The position numbers and the translations under genes were made by a program. The notes beneath the pieces are model-generated. The model saw only the letters and a list, made by a program, of their open reading frames with translations, did no database searches and had not been told where the DNA came from. A stretch of 64,000 nucleotides of DNA. Source: Streptomyces dioscori. GTDB lineage: Bacteria > Actinomycetota > Actinomycetes > Streptomycetales > Streptomycetaceae. Positions 25,842 to 34,461 of this stretch are shown in pieces; the first letter of the stretch is position 1; every line of letters starts with the position of its first letter. The DNA lies in the NCBI RefSeq assembly GCF_003024195.1, contig NZ_KZ679044.1:254537-318536 (forward strand). Reading direction: 5' to 3'.

Positions 25842-25861
25842 TCATTGCTGGAGGAATTGAA

Positions 25862-27727
25862 ATGGCACGTGCGGTCGGCATCGACCTGGGCACGACTAAC
25901 TCCGTCGTCAGCGTTCTGGAGGGCGGTGAGCCCACCGTCATCACCAACGCCGAGGGCGCCAGGACCACGCCGTCCGTCGTCGCCTTCGCCAAGAACGGCG
26001 AGGTGCTCGTCGGCGAGGTCGCGAAGCGCCAGGCGGTCACGAACGTGGACCGGACCATCAGGTCGGTCAAGCGTCACATGGGCACGGACTGGAAGATCGA
26101 GCTCGACGGCAAGCACTTCAACCCGCAGCAGATGAGCGCCTTCATCCTGCAGAAGCTGAAGCGCGACGCCGAGGCGTACCTGGGCGAGAAGGTGGCCGAC
26201 GCGGTCATCACCGTCCCGGCGTACTTCAACGACTCCGAGCGTCAGGCGACGAAGGAGGCCGGCGAGATCGCGGGCCTGAACGTCCTGCGCATCGTGAACG
26301 AGCCGACCGCCGCGGCCCTGGCGTACGGCCTCGACAAGGACGACCAGACGATCCTCGTCTTCGACCTCGGTGGCGGCACGTTCGACGTGTCCCTCCTGGA
26401 GATCGGTGACGGCGTCGTCGAGGTGAAGGCCACCAACGGTGACAACCACCTCGGTGGTGACGACTGGGACCAGCGGGTCGTCGACTACCTGGTGAAGCAG
26501 TTCGCGTCCGGCCACGGTGTGGACCTGGGCAAGGACAAGATGGCTCTCCAGCGCCTGCGCGAGGCCGCGGAGAAGGCGAAGATCGAGCTGTCCTCCTCCA
26601 CGGAGACGTCGATCAACCTGCCGTACATCACGGCCTCCGCCGAGGGCCCGCTGCACCTGGACGAGAAGCTCACGCGCGCCCAGTTCCAGCAGCTGACGGC
26701 AGACCTGCTGGAGCGCTGCAAGACGCCGTTCCACAACGTCATCAAGGACGCCGGCATCCAGCTGTCCGAGATCGACCACGTCGTTCTCGTCGGTGGCTCC
26801 ACCCGTATGCCGGCCGTGGCCGAGCTCGTCAAGGAGCTGACCGGCGGCCAGGACGCAAACAAGGGCGTCAACCCGGACGAGGTCGTCGCCATCGGCGCCG
26901 CCCTGCAGGCCGGTGTTCTCAAGGGTGAGGTCAAGGACGTCCTGCTCCTGGACGTGACCCCGCTGTCCCTCGGTATCGAGACCAAGGGAGGGATCATGAC
27001 GAAGCTCATCGAGCGCAACACCACGATCCCGACCAAGCGGTCCGAGATCTTCACGACGGCCGAGGACAACCAGCCGTCCGTCCAGATCCAGGTGTACCAG
27101 GGCGAGCGCGAGATCGCGGCGTACAACAAGAAGCTCGGGATGTTCGAGCTGACCGGTCTGCCGCCGGCCCCGCGTGGCGTGCCGCAGATCGAGGTCGCGT
27201 TCGACATCGACGCCAACGGCATCATGCACGTGACCGCGAAGGACCTCGGCACGGGCAAGGAGCAGAAGATGACCGTCACCGGCGGCTCCTCGCTGCCGAA
27301 GGACGAGGTCGACCGCATGCGCCAGGAGGCCGAGCAGTACGCGGACGAGGACCACCGCCGCCGCGAGGCCGCCGAGGCCCGCAACCAGGGCGAGCAGCTC
27401 GTCTACCAGACGGAGAAGTTCCTCAAGGACAACGAGGACAAGGTCCCCGGCGACGTCAAGACCGAGGTCGAGACGAGTGTCGAGGAGCTGAAGGCCGCGC
27501 TCAAGGGCGAGGACACCGCCGAGATCCGTACGGCCACCGAGAAGGTCGCCGCCGTCTCCCAGAAGCTGGGCCAGGCGATGTACGCCGACGCGCAGGCCGC
27601 TCAGGGTGGAGCCGGCGCTGAGGCCCCGGGCGCCGGCCCGGACGCCGGTGCCAAGGCCGCCGACGACGACGTGGTCGACGCGGAGATCGTCGACGAGGAC
27701 CGTGACCGCAAGGACGGTGCCGCGTGA
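25862..27727 (+). CDS. dnaK: chaperone DnaK (Hsp70)
   Basis: A 621-residue DnaK. It is an ATP-driven chaperone that cycles with DnaJ and GrpE. MARAVGIDLGTTNSVVSVLE is the phosphate-1 motif, VFDLGGGTFDVSLLEIGDG the phosphate-2 motif and VVLVGGSTRMP the adenosine motif. The interdomain linker DVLLLDVTPLSLGIE leads to the substrate-binding domain, and the lid ends in the acidic DDDVVDAEIVDED typical of actinobacteria. GGAGG precedes the ATG. The stop overlaps the grpE start (GTGA). In Streptomyces DnaK also acts as co-repressor with HspR; the HAIR element upstream fits that feedback. Confidence 0.99.
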   Translation: MARAVGIDLGTTNSVVSVLEGGEPTVITNAEGARTTPSVVAFAKNGEVLVGEVAKRQAVTNVDRTIRSVKRHMGTDWKIELDGKHFNPQQMSAFILQKLKRDAEAYLGEKVADAVITVPAYFNDSERQATKEAGEIAGLNVLRIVNEPTAAALAYGLDKDDQTILVFDLGGGTFDVSLLEIGDGVVEVKATNGDNHLGGDDWDQRVVDYLVKQFASGHGVDLGKDKMALQRLREAAEKAKIELSSSTETSINLPYITASAEGPLHLDEKLTRAQFQQLTADLLERCKTPFHNVIKDAGIQLSEIDHVVLVGGSTRMPAVAELVKELTGGQDANKGVNPDEVVAIGAALQAGVLKGEVKDVLLLDVTPLSLGIETKGGIMTKLIERNTTIPTKRSEIFTTAEDNQPSVQIQVYQGEREIAAYNKKLGMFELTGLPPAPRGVPQIEVAFDIDANGIMHVTAKDLGTGKEQKMTVTGGSSLPKDEVDRMRQEAEQYADEDHRRREAAEARNQGEQLVYQTEKFLKDNEDKVPGDVKTEVETSVEELKAALKGEDTAEIRTATEKVAAVSQKLGQAMYADAQAAQGGAGAEAPGAGPDAGAKAADDDVVDAEIVDEDRDRKDGAA

Positions 27728-28407
27728 CCGAGGAGACTCCGGGCTTCGACGAGCAGCCCGACGTCCCCTCCGGCGCCACCCCTGAAGACGCCGAGCCGAA
27801 GGCCGCCCCCTCCTCCGCGGAGGACGGGGCGGCCCCGGCCGGGGACACGGCAGCAGCTCAGTCAGCAGCCCAGATCGCAGGCCTGACGGCCCAGCTGGAC
27901 CAGGTGCGTACGGCGCTCAACGAGCGTACGGCGGACGTCCAGCGGCTCCAGGCCGAGTACCAGAACTACCGCCGCCGGGTCGAGCGTGACCGGATCGCGG
28001 TCAAGGAACTCGCCATCGCGAGTCTCCTGACCGAGCTCCTGCCCGTGCTCGACGACATCGGCCGCGCGCGGGAACACGGCGAACTGCTCGGCGGTTTCAA
28101 GTCGGTGGCCGAGTCGCTGGAGACCGTCGCGGCCAAGATGGGCCTGCAGCAGTTCGGCAAGGAGGGCGAGCCCTTCGACCCGATGATCCACGAGGCCCTG
28201 ATGCACTCGTACGCGCCGGACGTCACGGAGACGACGTGCGTGGCGATTCTGCAGCCGGGGTATCGCTTCGGCGAGCGCACCATCCGCCCCGCGCGGGTGG
28301 CGGTCGCCGAGCCGCAGCCGGGAGCGCAGCCCGTCAAGGGCGACGAGACGGATGCGGGGACCGCGGCGGCCGACGACAAGGAGAGCGGTGGCCCGGACGA
28401 GGGCTGA
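27724..28407 (+). CDS. grpE: nucleotide exchange factor GrpE
   Basis: A 227-residue GrpE starting at GTG 27724, overlapping the dnaK stop by 4 nt. It releases ADP from DnaK. Residues ~1-50 are acidic and disordered. QIAGLTAQLDQVRTALNERT begins the long dimer helix, and EYQNYRRRVERDR is the conserved helix end. The beta-wing domain contains GLQQFGKEGEPFDPMIHEAL and VAILQPGYRFGERTIRPARV, both signature blocks. The C-terminal tail is Asp/Glu-rich and poorly conserved. It lies between dnaK and dnaJ as in other actinobacteria. Confidence 0.98.
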   Translation: MTEETPGFDEQPDVPSGATPEDAEPKAAPSSAEDGAAPAGDTAAAQSAAQIAGLTAQLDQVRTALNERTADVQRLQAEYQNYRRRVERDRIAVKELAIASLLTELLPVLDDIGRAREHGELLGGFKSVAESLETVAAKMGLQQFGKEGEPFDPMIHEALMHSYAPDVTETTCVAILQPGYRFGERTIRPARVAVAEPQPGAQPVKGDETDAGTAAADDKESGGPDEG

Positions 28408-28494
28408 CGTGAAACAGGGCGTACGCGCGCCCCTTGGCACGGAGAACGTCGAGCGCGTACGTGACGGTGGCGTACGGAAGGAGGGGCGTCGAGG

Positions 28495-29697
28495 ATGAGC
28501 ACCAAGGACTTCATCGAGAAGGACTACTACAAGGTCCTCGGCGTCCCCAAGGACGCCACCGAGGCCGAGATCAAGAAGGCGTACCGCAAACTCGCCCGCG
28601 AGTTCCACCCGGACGCCAACAAGGGGAACGCGCGCGCCGAGGAGCGCTTCAAGGAGATCTCCGAGGCGAACGACATCCTCGGGGACCCCAAGAAGCGCAA
28701 GGAGTACGACGAGGCCCGCACCCTCTTCGGCAACGGCGGCTTCAGGCCCGGCCCGGCCGGTTCGGGCGGCTCCTTCAACTTCGACCTGGGGGACCTCTTC
28801 GGAGGCGGCCCCCAGGGCGGAGCGGGCGGCGGCGGTCCGCAGGGCGGGGCCGGTGGCTTCGGCGGCGGCATAGGGGACGTCTTCGGCGGACTCTTCAACC
28901 GCGGCGGTGCGGGCCCCGGTGCCCGCACGCAGCCGCGGCGCGGCCAGGACATCGACACCGAGGTCACACTCAGCTTCACGGAGGCCGTGGACGGGGCGAC
29001 CGTCCCGCTGCGGATGACCTCGCAGTCACCCTGCAAGGCCTGTTCGGGCACCGGCGACAAGAACGGCACACCGCGCGTGTGCCCGACCTGCGTCGGCACC
29101 GGCCAGGTGGCACGCGGTTCGGGCGGCGGTTTCTCGCTGACCGACCCGTGCCCCGACTGCAAGGGCCGCGGCCTGATCGCGGAGCACGCGTGCGCGGTCT
29201 GCAGCGGCTCGGGACGCGCCAAGTCGTCCCGGACCATGCAGGTCCGTATCCCCGCGGGGGTCTCGGACAGCCAGCGCATCCGGCTCCGCGGCAAGGGCGC
29301 ACCGGGCGAACGGGGCGGCCCGTCGGGCGACCTGTACGTCACGGTGCACGTGGACACGCACCCGGTCTTCGGCCGCAAGGGCGACAACCTCACCGTCACC
29401 GTGCCCGTCACCTTCACGGAGGCGGCACTGGGCGGCGAGGTCCGCGTGCCCACGCTCGGGGGGCCTCCGGTCACCCTGAAACTGCCGCCGGGAACCCCCA
29501 ACGGCCGTACGATGCGGGCCCGCGGCAAGGGCGCGGTCCGCAAGGACGGCTCGCGCGGGGACCTGTTGGTCACCGTCGAGGTGAGTGTTCCGGCGGACCT
29601 GACGGGGAAGGCTCGTGACGCGCTTGAGGCGTATCGCGAGGCGACCGCGGAGGAGGATCCGCGGGCCGAGCTGTTCCAGGCCGCGAAGGGAGCATGA
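28495..29697 (+). CDS. dnaJ: chaperone DnaJ
   Basis: A 400-residue type I DnaJ. J-domain: KDYYKVLGVPKDATEAEIKK with HPD in REFHPDANKG. A Gly/Phe-rich region spans ~80-150 (GGSFNFDLGDLFGGG). Four zinc repeats follow: CKACSGTG, CPTCVGTG, CPDCKGRG and CAVCSGSG. The C-terminal substrate domains contain IPAGVSDSQRIRLRGKG and LPPGTPNGRTMRARGKG. It stimulates DnaK ATPase and delivers substrates. It starts 87 nt after grpE with its own GGAGGGGCG site and ends 7 nt before hspR. Confidence 0.98.
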   Translation: MSTKDFIEKDYYKVLGVPKDATEAEIKKAYRKLAREFHPDANKGNARAEERFKEISEANDILGDPKKRKEYDEARTLFGNGGFRPGPAGSGGSFNFDLGDLFGGGPQGGAGGGGPQGGAGGFGGGIGDVFGGLFNRGGAGPGARTQPRRGQDIDTEVTLSFTEAVDGATVPLRMTSQSPCKACSGTGDKNGTPRVCPTCVGTGQVARGSGGGFSLTDPCPDCKGRGLIAEHACAVCSGSGRAKSSRTMQVRIPAGVSDSQRIRLRGKGAPGERGGPSGDLYVTVHVDTHPVFGRKGDNLTVTVPVTFTEAALGGEVRVPTLGGPPVTLKLPPGTPNGRTMRARGKGAVRKDGSRGDLLVTVEVSVPADLTGKARDALEAYREATAEEDPRAELFQAAKGA

Positions 29698-29704
29698 GGA
29701 CATC

Positions 29705-30178
29705 ATGGACGCACCCGGACGCCGTCGGCAGAACTCCTTCACCGGCAGGGCCTACGAGCTGACGGAAGAGACACCGGTGTACGTCATCTCGGTGGCCGCC
29801 CAGCTCTCCGGTCTGCACCCGCAGACGCTGCGTCAGTACGACCGCCTCGGCCTGGTCTCCCCGGACCGCACGGCCGGGCGCGGCCGGCGCTACTCGGCCC
29901 GCGACATCGAACTGCTGCGCACCGTCCAGCAGTTGTCGCAGGACGAGGGCATCAACCTCGCCGGCATCAAACGCATCATCGAGCTGGAGAACCAGGTCGC
30001 CGCACTCCAGTCCCGGGTCGCGGAACTGTCGTCGGCCCTGGAGGGCGCGGCGGCGACCATGCAGCAGCGCGAGGCCGCGGTGCACGCCTCGTACCGCCGC
30101 GACCTGGTCCCGTACCAGGAGGTCCAGCAGACCAGCGCGCTGGTGGTGTGGCGCCCCAAGCGCCCACCGACGGACTGA
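29705..30178 (+). CDS. hspR: heat-shock repressor HspR (MerR family)
   Basis: A 157-residue MerR-like repressor. ATG 29705 was chosen because the frame upstream is the dnaJ 3' end read out of frame. VYVISVAAQLSGLHPQTLRQ and YDRLGLVSPDRTAGRGRRYS form the winged helix-turn-helix of HspR, followed by the helix QLSQDEGINLAGIKRIIELE and a coiled coil. HspR binds HAIR inverted repeats and represses the dnaK operon and clpB with DnaK as co-repressor. Both targets are in this window and both carry HAIR elements. The C-terminal WRPKRPPTD tail is usual for Streptomyces. Confidence 0.98.
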   Translation: MDAPGRRRQNSFTGRAYELTEETPVYVISVAAQLSGLHPQTLRQYDRLGLVSPDRTAGRGRRYSARDIELLRTVQQLSQDEGINLAGIKRIIELENQVAALQSRVAELSSALEGAAATMQQREAAVHASYRRDLVPYQEVQQTSALVVWRPKRPPTD

Positions 30179-30204
30179 CCCGGACGCGCAGTCACATCGG
30201 CCGA

Positions 30205-30238
30205 GGGGCCCGGAGGTTCATTCGAACCTCCGGGCCCC
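30205..30238. terminator. bidirectional terminator between hspR and marR-like gene
   Basis: A perfect 15-bp stem (GGGGCCCGGAGGTTC / GAACCTCCGGGCCCC) with a 4-nt loop, followed by TTGTCTGT. It lies between two converging genes. Confidence 0.93.
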
Positions 30239-30260
30239 TTGTCTGTGAGAGCTGTGCCTA

Positions 30261-30758
30261 CTACTGCGGAGATGCCCCACCGCCCGGCGCGGGCAGCCGG
30301 GCGGTGGAGTCCGTGTACTTGAGGAGGAGGCGGGCGAATTCGAGCCGCTCGGACTCGGGCCAGTCGCGGGTGATGTATTCGAACGCCTGCCGCTGCTGGT
30401 GGCGGAACCGGCTGAGGAGAGCGGTGCCCTCCTCCGTGAGGTGCAGCACGGTGCGGCGGCCGTCCTGCTGCGAGGCCGCGCGGACCAGATAGCCGTGGGA
30501 GATGCAGTCGCTCACCATGCGGCTGGCCACCGACGGGTCCACCAGCAGGTGCTCGGCGAGTCCGCCGACCGTCATCTCCGTGTCCGCCTCGGCTGCCTCG
30601 TCGACGATGTTGAGGACCAGGTTGCGCTTGAGGTCCTTGGGTCCCGACGGGGGGTCGACCGGCGCCTGCATGGTGCGCCGCCTGAGCCGGGCGAAGGCCG
30701 CGCCGACGGCGTCCAGGAGGGCCTGGCCCTGCGGCATGGAGGCGTCCTTGTCAGTCAC
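30261..30758 (-). CDS. MarR-family transcriptional regulator
   Basis: A 165-residue regulator. TEMTVGGLAEHLLVDPSVAS and RMVSDCISHGYLVRAASQQD with GRRTVLHLTEEG form the winged helix (recognition helix plus the D-x-R-(x)n-L-T-x-x-G wing) of MarR proteins. Flanking helices form the dimer interface. It is divergent from an amidohydrolase gene, and a perfect 11-bp inverted repeat lies 15 nt upstream of its start, so it probably represses both itself and the hydrolase in response to an unknown ligand. Start codon context gives no strong ribosome site. Confidence 0.9.
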   Translation of the reverse strand: MTDKDASMPQGQALLDAVGAAFARLRRRTMQAPVDPPSGPKDLKRNLVLNIVDEAAEADTEMTVGGLAEHLLVDPSVASRMVSDCISHGYLVRAASQQDGRRTVLHLTEEGTALLSRFRHQQRQAFEYITRDWPESERLEFARLLLKYTDSTARLPAPGGGASPQ

Positions 30759-30772
30759 CCGGGCACCTTATC

Positions 30773-30801
30773 GCATGTATCTGCGGAACACAGATACATG
30801 C
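30773..30801. promoter_or_regulatory. palindromic operator between marR-like and amidohydrolase genes
   Basis: GCATGTATCTG-N7-CAGATACATGC, 11-bp perfect arms. It is A/T-richer than its surroundings and sits in the divergent promoter region, the standard place for a MarR operator. Confidence 0.8.
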
Positions 30802-30898
30802 AAAGATGCATGGAGTTGCCGGTTGCATTAATGTGGTGTTCGCGGTGGGAGCGCTCGGCACCGGCTGAGGGACCGACCTGCCCGGAGAAGAGAGAGTC

Positions 30899-32152
30899 AT
30901 GATCACAGCCATCATCAACGGCCGGGTGTTCGACGGTGAGCACGTGCTGGAGGACACCACCGTCGTGCTGGACGGAGCGCGGATCACCCAGGTCGGAGGC
31001 GAACCGCCCGCCGGGGCGGACATCGTCGACGCCGCCGGCGGCACCTTGCTGCCCGGTCTGTTCGACGCCCATGTGCACACCTCCGAAGCGGCGCTCGCGC
31101 TGGCACTGCGGTTCGGGATCACCACCGAACTGGAGATGCAGGGCTTGAACACCGGGCCCGCCCGCGCGCACATCACGGGGGACGACTCCCTCGCCGATGT
31201 CCGCTCCGCGGGGTTCGGCATCACTCCTCCCGGGGGCCACCCGAGCGAACTCATGCCGAAGGGCTTCAAGCCGGGCGGCCACCGCGGACGGGGCGACGGG
31301 GACGCGCCGCGCGAGATGCCTCCGATGCCTCTGATGCCGTTCTCCACCACGCCGGAGGAAGCGGTCGCCTTCGTCCCCCAGCTGGTCAAGGCGGGTTCGG
31401 ACTACATCAAGTTCATGGTCGACGACGGCAGCGTCGAGGGCCACCCCGGTCTGCCCATGCTCGACCAGGCGACGCTGAGCGCCGGGGTCGCGGAGGCCCA
31501 CCGGCACGGGATGCTCACCATCGCCCACACGCTGACCGTCGACGCGACGCGGATGGCGATCGAGGCCGGTATCGACGGCTTCGCGCACCTGTTCATGGAC
31601 CGGCCGCACACCGAGGAGATCATCGGCCTCATCGCCGACTCCGGCGCGTTCGTCGTCCCCTGCGTCGTCCTGAACGCCTCCATGATGGGCATCACGGGAG
31701 CGTCCCTCTCCGCGGACCCGCGCGTCGGCTCACGCCTGGACGAGGCGTGGACGAACGCCCTGAACGCCAGCTACGACCGCTACCCGCAGGGCAGGCTTGA
31801 GGACGTCCTGGCCTCGGTCAAGGCCCTGCACGACGCGGGCGTCGACCTCCTGGTGGGCACCGACTCGGCCCCCATGCCGCTGATGTTCATGGGCGGGGTG
31901 GTCCACGGCGCGAGCGTCCACCAGGAACTGCAGTACCTCGTCCGGGCCGGCCTCACCCCGGTCCAGGCCCTGCGCGCGGCGACCGCGACCCCGGCACGGC
32001 GCTTCGGCCTCCCGGACCGCGGCCGTATCGAGGAGGGCCTGCGGGCCGACCTGCTCCTCGTGGACGGCGACCCCACGACCACGATCGGCGACACCCTCAA
32101 CCTGCGCGAGGTCTGGCGCCGCGGCACCCGCATGACGCTCTCGGCGTCCTAG
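30899..32152 (+). CDS. amidohydrolase (imidazolonepropionase/prolidase-like)
   Basis: A 417-residue metal-dependent hydrolase. An N-terminal beta domain (MITAIINGRVFDGEHVLEDT) leads to GTLLPGLFDAHVHT, whose HxH is the first metal site. GSDYIKFMVDDG carries the bridging Lys. LTIAHTLTVDATRMAI and IDGFAHLFMD provide His ligands, and DLLVGTDSAP the catalytic Asp. TPVQALRAATATPARRFGLP and GRIEEGLRADLLLVDGDP are the C-terminal signature. The substrate is unknown; related enzymes act on amides, dipeptides or organophosphates. AGAAGAGAGAG precedes the ATG. Regulation by the divergent MarR protein is inferred. Confidence 0.9.
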   Translation: MITAIINGRVFDGEHVLEDTTVVLDGARITQVGGEPPAGADIVDAAGGTLLPGLFDAHVHTSEAALALALRFGITTELEMQGLNTGPARAHITGDDSLADVRSAGFGITPPGGHPSELMPKGFKPGGHRGRGDGDAPREMPPMPLMPFSTTPEEAVAFVPQLVKAGSDYIKFMVDDGSVEGHPGLPMLDQATLSAGVAEAHRHGMLTIAHTLTVDATRMAIEAGIDGFAHLFMDRPHTEEIIGLIADSGAFVVPCVVLNASMMGITGASLSADPRVGSRLDEAWTNALNASYDRYPQGRLEDVLASVKALHDAGVDLLVGTDSAPMPLMFMGGVVHGASVHQELQYLVRAGLTPVQALRAATATPARRFGLPDRGRIEEGLRADLLLVDGDPTTTIGDTLNLREVWRRGTRMTLSAS

Positions 32153-32179
32153 GCGCCGTGCCGTCACGCGGGAACTGGC

Positions 32180-32920
32180 TCAGGAGGAAGCCGTTCCCGG
32201 CCGCCGCGCGACGAAGACGAACTCCCGGCCCGGCCGGTCGGGTGCGTCGCGGACGCCGCGCACCGCGTAGCCCTGGGCGGCCAGGTCGGCCTCGACCTCC
32301 TCGCGCTCGCGAAAACGCAGCGTCGAGTCCGAGGTGAGCACCTGCCCGTCCGCGGCGAACACGTAGGTCTGGCGGAAGGACACCAGCTGTCCGTCGATCC
32401 CGGTCAGCTCGGTCCAGCTCTCCACGGCACCGACACCGGGGATCTCCGTCACGCCGTACGAGGCGGCGCGGTTCCACTCCTCCCAGGCACGCCGGGCCGG
32501 ATCGCGGACCTCGAACACGAAATGCCCACCGGGCCGCAGGGCTTCGTAGGCACCCCGCAGGGTCTCCCGCCACTCCCCGTCGCCGACGATCTGCTGGGCC
32601 GCGTTGGCCGTCATGGTCGCGAGGTCGACGCGGAGGGGAGGGAGCGCGGTGGCGTCCCCGTGGATCCACCGCACCGTCTCGCCGCGCGGTTTGCCCCGGG
32701 CGACATCGAGGGACGCCCGCGCCGGGTCGACCCCGACGACCTCGATCCCGCGCGCGGCGAGCAGCAGCGCGAACACCCCGGTCCCGCAGCCGATGTCGAG
32801 CACGCGCCGCGCCCCGAACTCCTCCGCGACACGGAGGTACGCGTCAAGGTCACCACGATCGGGATCGAGCGGGTCGTAGATCGCGGCGAGCCGGGGATGC
32901 CCGAAGTTCTCGTCAGCCAT
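32180..32920 (-). CDS. class I SAM-dependent methyltransferase
   Basis: A 246-residue enzyme. Motif I is VLDIGCGTGVFALLLAARGI, followed by EVVGVDPARASLDVARGK (motif II acidic end) and VDLATMTANAAQQI (motif IV region). RPGGHFVFEVRDPARRAWEE is the post-motif III strand. The family resembles small-molecule methyltransferases of the Methyltransf_25 type; the substrate is unknown. The ATG lies within the last codons of the DUF397 gene (8-nt overlap), so it is coupled to the DUF397/DUF5753 group, an unusual neighbour for that cluster. Confidence 0.9.
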   Translation of the reverse strand: MADENFGHPRLAAIYDPLDPDRGDLDAYLRVAEEFGARRVLDIGCGTGVFALLLAARGIEVVGVDPARASLDVARGKPRGETVRWIHGDATALPPLRVDLATMTANAAQQIVGDGEWRETLRGAYEALRPGGHFVFEVRDPARRAWEEWNRAASYGVTEIPGVGAVESWTELTGIDGQLVSFRQTYVFAADGQVLTSDSTLRFREREEVEADLAAQGYAVRGVRDAPDRPGREFVFVARRPGTASS

Positions 32921-33110
32921 TGCGCTGCGCGGGGCCGCGGGCGTGGTGCAGCAGTGCGGCGAGGCTCTGCGGTGCGGTGGCGAGGATGATGTCGGGGTCG
33001 TCGCTCTCGCGGAGGCGGAGGGTTCCGGCGGGGGTGGTGGCTATTTCAAGGCAGTTGCCTTCGGGGCCGCCGCTGAAGGATGACTTCTGCCAGTTGTTCA
33101 GCGCAGGCAT
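32913..33110 (-). CDS. DUF397 protein (second copy)
   Basis: A 65-residue protein reading NNWQKSSFSGGPEGNCLEIA, then LRLRESDDPDIILATAPQSL. 'W-x-K-S-S-(x)n-G-x-x-x-x-C-L-E/V' is the DUF397 hallmark. These small proteins pair with HTH-DUF5753 regulators in Streptomyces (whiJ/bldB-like clusters). It is a close paralog of the next gene upstream, separated by 20 nt, and overlaps the methyltransferase start. Confidence 0.92.
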   Translation of the reverse strand: MPALNNWQKSSFSGGPEGNCLEIATTPAGTLRLRESDDPDIILATAPQSLAALLHHARGPAQRNG

Positions 33111-33130
33111 GTGGGCCTCCTCTGCGTTCC

Positions 33131-33325
33131 TCAGCCATTGCCCTGCGCGGGGCGACGGGCATGGTGCAGCAGCCCGGCGAGGGCCTGCGGCTCGGTGGCG
33201 AGGATGACGCCGGGGGCCTCGCTCTCGCGGAGGCGGATCGTTCCGTCGGGGGCCGTGGCTATGTACAGGCACTCACCTTCCGGACCTCCACTGAACGTCG
33301 ACTTCTGCCAGTTGAGTTCCGGCAT
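33131..33325 (-). CDS. DUF397 protein (first copy)
   Basis: A 64-residue protein reading MPELNWQKSTFSGGPEGECL, then TIRLRESEAPGVILATEPQA. It is about 70% identical by eye to the following DUF397 gene, including the C-terminal LLHHAR-PAQ-NG tail, so the pair arose by recent tandem duplication. It follows the HTH-DUF5753 regulator by 10 nt and is probably its cognate small partner. Confidence 0.92.
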   Translation of the reverse strand: MPELNWQKSTFSGGPEGECLYIATAPDGTIRLRESEAPGVILATEPQALAGLLHHARRPAQGNG

Positions 33326-33335
33326 CGAGGCCTCC

Positions 33336-34217
33336 CTAGAAGGTGTAGAGAACGTGCTGGATGAGAGCCAGCGAGTCCTTTACGGAGTGTGCATCGGGGG
33401 CCAACGATACGTCGATAGGGGGCAAGGCGTTCTCGGCGAGATGGCGAAACAGCTTCTCGTACCGCTCCAGGCTTGCCCTGTCCGCCAAGTACTGCAGGCC
33501 GACGGGCTTTTCGAGCACGACGGTGCCCAACTGCGGTAGTCCTGGGACGACGTGGACAAAGTTGCCGCTGAGGGCGGCGTACGCCGGGGCGCTGAACGGA
33601 TAGACCTGGATGGTGACGTGGGGGAGTCGGGCGAGTTCGACAAGGTGCAGCAGCTGTTCGCGGGCCACCTTTGGGCCGCCGAACTGCATGTGCAGAGCTG
33701 ACTCGTGGATCACCGCGTGCACCGAGGGGGGACTCTCGCGGGTGAGTACCCGCTGCCGCTCCATACGGAACTCCACGGCGTCCTCTTTGCGCTCGAAGCC
33801 CAATCCGGGGCTGGCGAAGATGGCCCGGGTGTAATCAGCTGTCTGGAGGAGTCCCGGAATGAACAGCGACTGGTGCATCCGCAGGGCGGTGCAATCGGAC
33901 TCCAGCTCCGCCGTGTTGAGCGCGTCCAAGCCTCGACGCTTCTTGTGTGCGCTCCACCATCCCTTTCCTGCAGCCTCGGACATGGACACCAGTTCGTCAA
34001 TGTAGGGCTTGTCTGTGCAACCGTAAGCGCGGCACAGGTTCAGTAGTCGCTCAGTCAGGATCGAGGTGCGTCCCAATTCGATGTGACTTAGCTGAGCCCG
34101 GCTCATGCCGATACGTTCAGCCCCCTCACCAGCACTCAATCCCGCTTGTTCGCGCAGGTGTTTGAGTTCGAAGCCGAGTCGTCGCTGACGTTCGCTGATG
34201 ATGGTGCGCAATCCCAC
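33336..34217 (-). CDS. XRE-type HTH regulator with DUF5753 domain
   Basis: A 293-residue protein. Residues ~10-70 are a helix-turn-helix (RRLGFELKHLREQAGLSAGE, then MSRAQLSHIELGRTSI). The remainder is DUF5753: LFIPGLLQTADYTRAI, RMERQRVLTRESPPSVHAVI, HESALHMQFGGPKV, LARLPHVTIQVYPFSA and VVLEKPVGLQYL. Regulators of this type (WhiJ-like) work with DUF397 partners to control development and secondary metabolism. It is divergent from the ATP-binding protein at 34462, the usual third member of such clusters. Confidence 0.95.
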   Translation of the reverse strand: MGLRTIISERQRRLGFELKHLREQAGLSAGEGAERIGMSRAQLSHIELGRTSILTERLLNLCRAYGCTDKPYIDELVSMSEAAGKGWWSAHKKRRGLDALNTAELESDCTALRMHQSLFIPGLLQTADYTRAIFASPGLGFERKEDAVEFRMERQRVLTRESPPSVHAVIHESALHMQFGGPKVAREQLLHLVELARLPHVTIQVYPFSAPAYAALSGNFVHVVPGLPQLGTVVLEKPVGLQYLADRASLERYEKLFRHLAENALPPIDVSLAPDAHSVKDSLALIQHVLYTF

Positions 34218-34461
34218 GGGTCACTCCTTGATGGCTCCGTCAAAGTCTGCCCTGCTCAAGGAGGTGGGTCCATCGATCCTGCAAAGAGGTTGAGATTTAC
34301 ATCCTCTAACAGTTACTTTAGGTGTGCTTCAGGTAACACTCTGAAGTCAGGCAACTCCCCCTGCCCACAAGCCGACAGAGCACCCGCCCCTCCACCCAGG
34401 AGCGCGCGGGCACAGCCATCGCCGGGCGCGGGCCCCCTCGACCCCGACTGGAGTCACCCCC
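34218..34461. promoter_or_regulatory. low-GC divergent promoter region
   Basis: 34290-34350 is clearly poorer in GC than its surroundings. CTTCAG-N8-CTGAAG (34327-34346) is a small inverted repeat. The region separates the DUF5753 regulator from the ATP-binding protein gene and probably contains both promoters. Confidence 0.45.

Larger units (their letters stand above)
25320..25861. promoter_or_regulatory. dnaK upstream region with repeats, promoter and HspR operators
   Basis: This 542-nt gap holds four copies of the dispersed 20-mer (25470, 25549, 25604, 25672) in its left two thirds. The pair at 25549/25604 forms a 20-bp stem with a nested inner stem. The right 100 nt hold the dnaK promoter and HAIR elements, listed separately. 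Confidence 0.75.

Noticed and set aside
25670..27355. 561-codon minus-strand frame
   Set aside because: It is antisense to dnaK, whose motifs are unambiguous.
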